Notes under the pieces: generated by a model
What the model saw: only the letters and a program-made list of their open reading frames with translations
Told to the model about the DNA's origin: nothing
Database searches by the model: none
Position numbers and translations under genes: made by a program
In this document: positions 25,557-32,482 of the stretch, piece after piece
Layout: every line of letters begins with the position of its first letter
How positions within the stretch are numbered: the first letter of the stretch is position 1
DNA from: a bacterium
GTDB taxonomy: Bacteria; 4484-113
DNA length: 32,482 nucleotides
NCBI GenBank assembly: GCA_029932365.1
Contig: JAOZQG010000012.1
Location: forward strand, 1 to 32,482
Reading direction: 5' to 3'

Positions 25557-26346
25557 CGCTCCCCCCCTTTTTCACCTCGATGGCCTCCGAATTATCGGGA
25601 GGTGTTTTTGCTGATTCGGTTGGTGCCCGGCTTTTGTCTTCGGAAGGGGTGTCCAGGAGACGGTAACGCACTGGCAGGTCGTACGCCGGTATTACGATGC
25701 TGTCCTTTTTTTCCAAGGTGATATTCAAGCCAAACGCCCCAAGCTCTTCGAGGATACCACCGGGCATCTCCAGCGCCTGCGAGATAATGTCGGGGTCGCC
25801 GATGGCGTTTATGGTAAACGGAGCGGTCAGGCGCGTGTTATTGACCACTACGGTCGGTCCGGTGCAGCGTATGTAGGATAACCCGGTGAGACGCTCCTCA
25901 ATCCTGCCGGAACCGATAGAAATCGCCTCTGCGCCTGCCGCACGCAGTTCGTTGGTCAGCAGGAGCAGATCGTAGTCGTGTACCAGCCCGCGCTCTATGA
26001 AAGCGCCATTGGACTGAGAGGAATCGCCCAGAGTGATACATACTCCGGGGCCTTCAACGGCGAGGAATCCGGCGGCGTATTTTGCCGCGTCCAGTTCCGC
26101 CTTAATCTGCTCGCTGGATATTTCTCCCGTAAGCAGTTGCCGCAGCAGGTCGTTTTTCTCTTCATGCAGCGTGGCGACTTCCGCCCGGAGCTGTTCAATC
26201 TCGCGCTGCATCTCTTCGTACGTTCCGCTCCCCGCGAGAAGAGGACGGCCGTCGGATTCAGCCACGATTACGGCGCGAACAAGCAGGCCCAGCAGCAGGC
26301 CGGTTATCAGAGCGAACGCCCAGAATCCTGCGCGTCTAGAATCCAT
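25549..26346 (-). CDS. DUF881 family protein
   Basis: N-terminal TM plus coiled coil, then 'GPGVCITLGDSSQ...LVHDYDLLLLTNELRAAGAEAISIGSGRI...IRCTGPTVVVNNTRLTAPFTINAIGDPDIISQAL', typical of DUF881. Confidence 0.88.
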   Translation of the reverse strand: MDSRRAGFWAFALITGLLLGLLVRAVIVAESDGRPLLAGSGTYEEMQREIEQLRAEVATLHEEKNDLLRQLLTGEISSEQIKAELDAAKYAAGFLAVEGPGVCITLGDSSQSNGAFIERGLVHDYDLLLLTNELRAAGAEAISIGSGRIEERLTGLSYIRCTGPTVVVNNTRLTAPFTINAIGDPDIISQALEMPGGILEELGAFGLNITLEKKDSIVIPAYDLPVRYRLLDTPSEDKSRAPTESAKTPPDNSEAIEVKKGGSDE

Positions 26347-26410
26347 AGCTCGCGCATCATTCTACGATAGAAGCCGCCAAAAGGCGAAATTCGGTCTCAG
26401 GCGAGCCATA

Positions 26411-27319
26411 TCAGCGCTCTTTTTTCGCCCGCGGGTGGGTGGAGTCGTAGGTCTGGGAAAGCAAGCGCGTGGACACGCGCGTGTAGATGTTTGTCGTATC
26501 GAGCCTGGCGTGTCCCAGAAGTTTCTGCACGGTGCGCAGATCCGCGCCCCCGTCGAGCAGGTGAGTTGCGAAGGCGTGCCGCAGCTTGTGCGCCGATACG
26601 GGCTTAATCAGCGCCGCTTTTTTCGTTAGCCGGGCCAGTATGCGATTGGCCGAACGTCGGGAAAGCGGTTTGCCCATTTGGTTCAGAAACAGGGCATCGC
26701 TGGCCGGTGCGCCGGCGGGTATGATGCCGGGCCTTACCCGCAAGTACTCGCTTAAAGCGACCTCCGCACGTTCGCCAAAGATAACCTCGCGCTCCCTGCC
26801 ACCCTTGCCGCGAACGCGCAGCATTCGTCCCGCCAGGTCTATCTCACCGACTCTCAGTCCCAGCGCCTCGTGGATGCGCACGCCCGTTGAATACAGAAGC
26901 TCCACCAGGGCACGATCCCTGGCGTCGGTCGGCCGGCCGCCTTCCGCCGCGGCGAGGAGCGCGTGGATTTCCTCGGGCGTGAGCACCACCGGCGGCTGTC
27001 TGAAGGTGCGCCCCAGCTCCAGATATTTCGCGGGATTATCTTTCGTTATGCCGCGGTCGTTCAGGTACTCGAAGAACCGCGCTATGGACGAAAGCTGCCG
27101 CCGAGCGGTCCGCATACTGACGCCGTCCTTTCGTTCGTCGAGCCTCTGGTTGAAGAACTCGCACAGCGCTTCCTGCGTCAGCGTCTGCGGCTCGAATTCT
27201 CCGCCGACGAAGTCCAGTAGCTGCCGGACATCGGTCGCGTAGGCAGTGCGTGTATGCTCCGCTAGCCCTTCCGATGCCAGCGCTTCAGCGAACCCGGCAA
27301 GTGCGTCGTCCCCGGTCAT
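26411..27319 (-). CDS. xerC: Tyrosine recombinase XerC/XerD
   Basis: 'ALVELLYSTGVRIHEALGLRVGEIDL', 'HKLRHAFATHLLDGGADLRTVQKLLGHARLDTTNIYTRVS' (R..H-x-x-R..H..Y). Confidence 0.92.
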   Translation of the reverse strand: MTGDDALAGFAEALASEGLAEHTRTAYATDVRQLLDFVGGEFEPQTLTQEALCEFFNQRLDERKDGVSMRTARRQLSSIARFFEYLNDRGITKDNPAKYLELGRTFRQPPVVLTPEEIHALLAAAEGGRPTDARDRALVELLYSTGVRIHEALGLRVGEIDLAGRMLRVRGKGGREREVIFGERAEVALSEYLRVRPGIIPAGAPASDALFLNQMGKPLSRRSANRILARLTKKAALIKPVSAHKLRHAFATHLLDGGADLRTVQKLLGHARLDTTNIYTRVSTRLLSQTYDSTHPRAKKER

Positions 27320-27381
27320 TGATTTGATTCTAACATTTGCGCGGTGGAATCACTGATATAATCGCAGCGAGGAGGATTTTC

Positions 27382-29130
27382 ATGGACCGTTCGAAACTAA
27401 TCGCTGTTGCCCGCGGAGACGAAGCGGCGGATACCGTTCTGGCGAATGCTTCAATCGTCAACGTTTTCACCGGAGAAGTAGAATCGGCGGATGTTGCCCT
27501 CGCTGAGGGATATATCGCCGGTGTGGGCGATTACTCGGGCGCGGCTACGAAGCGGCGCATAGACCTCAGCGGTAAGTTCCTCGCGCCCGCTTACACCGAC
27601 GCGCACATACACCTTGAGAGCACGATGCTGCTGCCCTCGGAGTTCGCGCGCGTGGTTCTTCCCCACGGTTCTACCTGTACCGTTTCCGATCCGCATGAAA
27701 TAGCCAATGTTATGGGACTGCCCGGCATACTCCTCCTGATAAGCCTTACCAAGGACATCCCGTTTGATTTTTATTTCACTCTGAGTTCCTGCGTGCCCGC
27801 CACCCATCTTGAAACGAGCGGCGGCAATCTATCGGCCGATGATCTGGAAGTGCTTATTGACCATGAGCGCATTGTGGGGCTTGCCGAGATGATGAACTTT
27901 CCCGGCGTGTATTACCGGGTGCCGGAGGTTCTGAAGAAGCTAGAACTGGCGCACGAGTACGGCAAACCGGTTGACGGTCACGCCCCGCTGGTTTCCGGCA
28001 GCGACCTGAACGCCTATATAGCCGCCGGAATTTACTCCGACCACGAATGCACGCAGCTAGACGAGGCCCGCGAGAAGCTGTCGCGCGGAATGTGGATATT
28101 TTTGCGGGAAGGGAGCACCGAAAAGAACCTCGCCGACCTTCTGCCGCTGGTTAACGACGCCACGGCCTCCCGCTGCTGCCTGGTGACCGACGACCGGCAG
28201 CCGGACGAGCTTATGGAACTGGGCCACATAAACTACGCGGTGCATAAGGCGGTGTCGCTGGGAATGAATCCGGTTACGGCGATTCGGCTGGCGACGATAA
28301 ATCCGGCGGAATACTTTTGCTTTCGCTCGCGCGGGGCAGTTGCGCCCGGGCGGATTGCCGACCTGCAGGTGCTCGAAAACCTGGAAGAAGGCTTGTTGCG
28401 CCCGCTTGCGGTGTATAAGAACGGCGAGCTTGTAGCCGAGGAAGGCTCTCTCGTTACTGAATTGGAGACGCACCAGGTGCCGGTTCAGAGCTTGCAGACG
28501 GTAAGGCTGCCCTGTGCGCTCACGCCGGACGCTTTTGCCGTCACTGATCGCGGTGGGCCGGTCAGGGTAATCAAAGTAGTGCCGGGCCAAATAGTCACGG
28601 AAGCGACAGGTGCGGAGCTCCCGACACAGAATGGAATGGTTCTGCCGGACGTTTCGCGCGACATACTGAAGCTAGCGGTTGTAGAGCGTTACAGCGGCAA
28701 GGCCGGACGAAGTATCGGATTTGTGCAGGGCTTCGGGATTAAGACCGGAGCTATCGCCAGCTCGGTGGCCCATGACTCGCACAACGTGATATCCGTCGGC
28801 ACCAGTGACGAGGACATCGTCGCTGCGGTAAACCGTGTGGCGGCAATGGAGGGTGGTCTTGTTGCGGTCAAGGATAGAGTGGTGATTGCGGATGTGCCAT
28901 TGTCGCTGGCGGGTCTGCTCTCGCTTGAAGATGCTCCGGCAGTCGCGGAGCGCCTGGGCGAGCTTTTGCGGGTGGTGCGTGACGAACTCGGCTGCGAGCT
29001 GAGCAATCCGTTTATGACGCTATCGTTTCTGGCTCTGCCGGTCATCCCCCATCTGAAGCTGACGGACCGGGGACTGGTTGATGTTGGCAAGTTTGACTTC
29101 GTTTCGCTGTTTGTCAACGAGGACGGCTAG
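27382..29130 (+). CDS. ade: Adenine deaminase
   Basis: 'FLAPAYTDAHIHLESTMLLPSEFARVVLPHGSTCTVSDPHEIANVMG', 'DGHAPLVSGSDLNAYIAAGIYSDHECT', 'HDSHNVISVGTSDEDIVAAVNRV'. SD GAGGAGG before the ATG at 27382. Confidence 0.95.
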   Translation: MDRSKLIAVARGDEAADTVLANASIVNVFTGEVESADVALAEGYIAGVGDYSGAATKRRIDLSGKFLAPAYTDAHIHLESTMLLPSEFARVVLPHGSTCTVSDPHEIANVMGLPGILLLISLTKDIPFDFYFTLSSCVPATHLETSGGNLSADDLEVLIDHERIVGLAEMMNFPGVYYRVPEVLKKLELAHEYGKPVDGHAPLVSGSDLNAYIAAGIYSDHECTQLDEAREKLSRGMWIFLREGSTEKNLADLLPLVNDATASRCCLVTDDRQPDELMELGHINYAVHKAVSLGMNPVTAIRLATINPAEYFCFRSRGAVAPGRIADLQVLENLEEGLLRPLAVYKNGELVAEEGSLVTELETHQVPVQSLQTVRLPCALTPDAFAVTDRGGPVRVIKVVPGQIVTEATGAELPTQNGMVLPDVSRDILKLAVVERYSGKAGRSIGFVQGFGIKTGAIASSVAHDSHNVISVGTSDEDIVAAVNRVAAMEGGLVAVKDRVVIADVPLSLAGLLSLEDAPAVAERLGELLRVVRDELGCELSNPFMTLSFLALPVIPHLKLTDRGLVDVGKFDFVSLFVNEDG

Positions 29131-30380
29131 CCGCGCCTGACTTTGAACTCAAACGAGTCCAGCGTGTCCGTCGTGCGGAAATCGCGCCCGGCGCGTATCT
29201 CCAGAATCCTCTTGCCTTCCACCGCTTCGATCTTGTCAGCCGCTTTGGCGACGTCGCTTGTGCTGATGCTGCCGACATCGCCGGTGACGATGTCGGGAAG
29301 CATTCCCCGTGAAAGCGCAACTGCTCTAACCGCGGCGAACGCGTAGGCGAAGAGTTCGGGGAGCTGGTCGCGTCCGACATCGGCGTCAATGTTGATGCGG
29401 GATATGAGTTCCCCTTTGCGGAAAATTATGCGGTCGAAGGCTATCTTGAAGGTTACCTCCGCTTCTTCGCCGCTGAGGACGTTGGTCGCCGAGTAGATCA
29501 CGAGGATGGTATCCTCCGTTAGCAATGAAAGCGTATTGAGGATTTCGCTCAGCGCCGAGGAGGGCACCGGCTTCATCGTAATGCCGTCCGCTTCAAGCTG
29601 TATGCGTAGGTCGTTAAGCGCGGAGAGTATTTTCCTCTGGCTTTCGGGCAGCGTCATTCCGCCGGCGAGCGGGATGTAAGCAAGCGGCTGGTTGACCTCG
29701 ATGGCGATGTTGCCCTTGCGCAACACTCCGATTCGGTTTTCAAGCGCTTGGGCTCTTTCTTCCAAGTCCCTGGCTTCGCTTGCCAGCCCGGACTTCACGG
29801 TTTTCAGCGTGTCAATCTGCTCTTGCAGGAGGGTTTGCTCTTCCTGCAGACGCTGATTGGCCGCTTCCTCTTCCGCCAGATCGGCGCGCAGTTCCGCCAG
29901 TTTTTTTTCGTCTTCGGCCAGCTCCAGCTCCGCCCGCTCTAGCTGCGTGCGTATGGCATCGTAGCGCTGGTTGCTTTTCTCGATCTTCAGCTCCAGCTGG
30001 GAAGCTTCATCTTCTTTGACTTCAAGCTTTTTTCTGGCCTTATCCAGGTGCTGTTCCAGCTCCCGCTTGTCTTTTACGAGGACGCTTCGGTTGTATTCCA
30101 GGTCGCTTACTTCCGTTTCCAGCTGTGTAAGGTTTTGCTTCAGCTCGTCGAAGTGGAACAGCATCTCCCGCGCGTCGCGGGAGACAAGCGCGATGAACGC
30201 CACGGTGGCCAGCGCGATGCTCACTCCGGTCAGGATAGCAATCCACGCGGCCGCGAGACGGGGACGCAGGCCGAAGATGGCCACTTTGCGCTTCGCGGCT
30301 ATCCTCCCCATCCGGTCGCCGAACATCGCCACAAGCGCAGCGATGACGATGAGCAGGACGATGTTCAGTGTCGTATGCAC
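29127..30380 (-). CDS. DUF3084-like membrane-anchored coiled-coil protein
   Basis: N-terminal hydrophobic segments with 'GDRMGRIAAKRKVAIFGLRPRLAA', long coiled coil, C-terminal globular domain. Confidence 0.75.
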   Translation of the reverse strand: MHTTLNIVLLIVIAALVAMFGDRMGRIAAKRKVAIFGLRPRLAAAWIAILTGVSIALATVAFIALVSRDAREMLFHFDELKQNLTQLETEVSDLEYNRSVLVKDKRELEQHLDKARKKLEVKEDEASQLELKIEKSNQRYDAIRTQLERAELELAEDEKKLAELRADLAEEEAANQRLQEEQTLLQEQIDTLKTVKSGLASEARDLEERAQALENRIGVLRKGNIAIEVNQPLAYIPLAGGMTLPESQRKILSALNDLRIQLEADGITMKPVPSSALSEILNTLSLLTEDTILVIYSATNVLSGEEAEVTFKIAFDRIIFRKGELISRINIDADVGRDQLPELFAYAFAAVRAVALSRGMLPDIVTGDVGSISTSDVAKAADKIEAVEGKRILEIRAGRDFRTTDTLDSFEFKVRRG

Positions 30381-31847
30381 CTATCTCCTCGGGTACCTGT
30401 GGGGATGTCCCCGGTTGATGTTCACGATGGCCCACGCGAGGGTCAGCTTTGCGTCTTCATTATCCGTGTTCACCATCAGGTCGTGCAGCCTAGCCACGCT
30501 GCGACCGCCGTCGATGTATCCCAGCGTCAGCGCGTGCTCGCCGAGTTCACGCTCGTCTTCCGCTTTTTTCAGAAGGCCGATGGCCATATTGATTGCTTTG
30601 CTGTTGTACTCGAAGGTGCGAAGACCCCTTCCGACTTCCATTCGCAGCAGGCGGGGCGCGTCCTTGATTATGCGCTCGTAGTAGGGCAGCACGCGTGGGC
30701 TGTGCCATTCCCGCAGCAGAACCACAATGCTGTTGAGGGACATTAGGCGTTGCGTTTCCGTAAAAGGCGCTTCGTCGTCCTTTTCGCCTTCGTTTTCGTC
30801 TTCGCCGGTGTCCGTCCCCGCAGCCGGCGGTTCGGGCGGGACGCTTTCGTCCTTTTCCTCGATTTTGACCAGCAGGTGCGAAAGGATATCCTCAAGGTCG
30901 CTTTTGCCTTCGGTGGCCTCGTGGTTGAGGACGACTAGATTTATCTCCGTCCCTGTGGCTCCTTTCCTGTACTCGTCTATGGTCGCGAGCTTGCCCGGCC
31001 AGTCAAGGTTCACCATACCGCTGAGAGCCGCAACGCGCGTAACCGACTTTCTCAGCATCAGAGCGATGGTCTCGCCGGCGCGCGGGTCGCCGGAGTACTT
31101 GAGGAACGTGATTAATGAAGGGCCGAGCTCCATATCTGCCCTTTCGCTCCAGTATCTAATCTTTTCCCACGCTTTTTCCTTCTCCACGCCCAGGTCGTAG
31201 AGCGCCGCAGCGGCGGCGACCTGCGAGAAGTCCACAGGCGCATTGCGCATTATATTCAGCAGAATCTCGTTGATTTCATCGTCGCTCTGCCGCCACTTGC
31301 GCAGAACCTTCGCGCACCCGATTGCCATATCCATGTGGGGCTGACGGAGGCAATCCACGAAGGCTTCGCGGCAGGACATAGGGGGCATACGCTGCAGCGC
31401 TTCCAGCGCCGAAATTACCATCTGGATGTCGGATGCCTTAAGGTATTCGCTAAGGTCTTTTTCCGCATTCTCGTAGCCCAGGTGATGTAGCTCCGGCAGC
31501 ACCTGGATGTAGTCCCAGATTAGGCCGCGCTCTTTCAGGGCGAGCATCCCGTCCTTGAGTTCGGGGATTGCCAGATACGGCAGCTTATGCGCCGCCTTTA
31601 TCGCGGTTTCGGGATCGTCCGATTCCAGGGCGAGCCTCAATACCGCAATAGCGTCGTCGTCCGCCGGATTTACTCCCGAGACTACGGGAGGCGGGCGGTA
31701 TCCGGCTTCGCTGCCCGCTTTGCGGGTTCCGGGCGCTCGCGCAAGAAGGATAAGCACGGCTACGAGAGCCGCCGCTCCGATAATAATGAGCACGGTAACT
31801 AAAGGATTCGCCCTGGTTTCGCGCGTTGTCTTCGTCGTCTTATCCAT
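30381..31847 (-). CDS. Membrane-anchored HEAT-like repeat protein (488 aa)
   Basis: N-terminal TM 'VTVLIIIGAAALVAVLILLARA', then helical repeats ('AVLRLALESDDPETAIKAAHKL...ALEALQRMPP'). Directly abuts the DUF3084 start. Confidence 0.7.
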   Translation of the reverse strand: MDKTTKTTRETRANPLVTVLIIIGAAALVAVLILLARAPGTRKAGSEAGYRPPPVVSGVNPADDDAIAVLRLALESDDPETAIKAAHKLPYLAIPELKDGMLALKERGLIWDYIQVLPELHHLGYENAEKDLSEYLKASDIQMVISALEALQRMPPMSCREAFVDCLRQPHMDMAIGCAKVLRKWRQSDDEINEILLNIMRNAPVDFSQVAAAAALYDLGVEKEKAWEKIRYWSERADMELGPSLITFLKYSGDPRAGETIALMLRKSVTRVAALSGMVNLDWPGKLATIDEYRKGATGTEINLVVLNHEATEGKSDLEDILSHLLVKIEEKDESVPPEPPAAGTDTGEDENEGEKDDEAPFTETQRLMSLNSIVVLLREWHSPRVLPYYERIIKDAPRLLRMEVGRGLRTFEYNSKAINMAIGLLKKAEDERELGEHALTLGYIDGGRSVARLHDLMVNTDNEDAKLTLAWAIVNINRGHPHRYPRR

Positions 31848-31856
31848 CGCTTTCTG

Positions 31857-31862
31857 ATTATA
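31857..31862 (-). promoter_or_regulatory. Predicted -10 element (TATAAT) of the HEAT-like gene, leaderless spacing
   Basis: Minus strand TATAAT-CAGAAAGCG-ATG: 9 nt between hexamer and start codon. Confidence 0.5.
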
Positions 31863-32041
31863 GCGGGTAATTTTTGAATCTGTAGAGGTTTAGGCGCCTG
31901 TGGCGCACAAGTTCACGAATCGCCACTCTGTATCCTGCCCATATCCCTTGCCCTGGCGCGTTGAAAAGGCCGGGAATCGATGGTATGTTTTATGCAGCTC
32001 ACGCAGACAGGGCGGGCTCAGGCCGGGGACAAGGAGCTATA

Positions 32042-32242
32042 GTGCAACTTACGGACAAAGAACTTGAACTCATCGCCGAGAAGGTTTTACAGAAGCTCGA
32101 GTGGTACCACATGATTTCCGAGATTGCGCAGGCTATTCTCCGCGAGCTGGGGGAAGAGGACAAAGAGCGCTTGCGCAAGCTCGCAACCACGCAGGGCAAG
32201 GACGAACCCGCGCCGTCCGTGGAGTGCCCCGAAGAGGAATAA
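32042..32242 (+). CDS. Small hypothetical protein (66 aa)
   Basis: SD AAGGAG 5 nt before the GTG at 32042. MQLTDKELELIAEKVLQKLEWYHMISEIAQAILRELGEEDKERLRKL... The listed ORF start at 31961 is probably too early. Confidence 0.6.
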   Translation: MQLTDKELELIAEKVLQKLEWYHMISEIAQAILRELGEEDKERLRKLATTQGKDEPAPSVECPEEE

Positions 32243-32308
32243 GTTGCGCCAGGGCGCAACCGGGGCGTAAAGCTTAAGCCGGTAGCCAACCGGCAGCCGG
32301 AGGAAAAT

Positions 32309-32482
32309 ATGTTGCTTGATCGCGAAGACGCGAGGAAGCTCGCCGACCTCATCGGCAAGAAGATGGCGCAAAATCCCGAGAAGTGGCGCGCGATTGCGCG
32401 CGAGGTTGGTCCGAAGTCGGGCTGCTCCTCTCCGTTCGGCTCCGGGGACAATCTCCCTGCCCCGGGCGAAGCCGCCCACGCC
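32309..32482 (+). CDS. Hypothetical protein, truncated by window end
   Basis: SD GGAGG before the ATG at 32309. Open frame MLLDREDARKLADLIGKKMAQNPEKWRAIAREVGPKSGCSS... to the window end. Confidence 0.55.
   Translation, partial: MLLDREDARKLADLIGKKMAQNPEKWRAIAREVGPKSGCSSPFGSGDNLPAPGEAAHA

Noticed and set aside
26411-27319. Tyrosine recombinase as the integrase of a mobile element
   Set aside because: Full XerC/D-like architecture next to ftsA/DUF881 housekeeping genes and no att repeats or cargo nearby; most likely the chromosomal dimer-resolution recombinase.

Overview
The window reads as a bacterial chromosome segment of mostly moderate-to-high GC. (i) Positions 1-3260 are visibly AT-richer: the C-terminal end of a SIR2-like protein cut by the window edge, overlapping by 8 bp a 958-aa helical protein. 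This looks like an accessory, possibly defence-related, module. A GC-rich repeat-bearing spacer separates it from the 3' end of a tRNA-Arg(ACG) gene. (ii) A 754-aa minus-strand protein appears to fuse a CHC2 zinc finger, a degenerate archaeo-eukaryotic-primase-like domain and a DnaB/RecA-like domain. Hand alignment suggests altered catalytic residues in each enzymatic part. (iii) A tight plus-strand operon holds argS, an acetyl-CoA-synthase beta (AcsB/CdhC)-like protein, a YbjN/T3SS-chaperone-like protein and a nitrilase-family hydrolase. The AcsB-like protein keeps the exact C-x2-C-x8-C-x9-C spacing of the A-cluster Fe-S ligands but has Ala-Tyr-Ala where the Ni-binding Cys-Gly-Cys motif should be. 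(iv) A minus-strand block carries pilB, pilT, pilC, a prepilin and an S55 (SpoIVB-like) peptidase. (v) The rest includes an S4-domain protein, a UbiD-family decarboxylase, three HicB-like copies (one intact, two decayed) around a TauE/SafE permease, yjbQ, ftsA, DUF881, XerC/D, adenine deaminase, DUF3084 and a HEAT-like protein. Several genes have a -10 hexamer 6-9 nt before the ATG, suggesting leaderless transcripts. The strongest candidates for undescribed biology are the Ni-site-less AcsB paralog in the argS operon and the apparently catalytically altered primase-helicase fusion beside it. All calls come from reading the sequence by eye; no database search was run.
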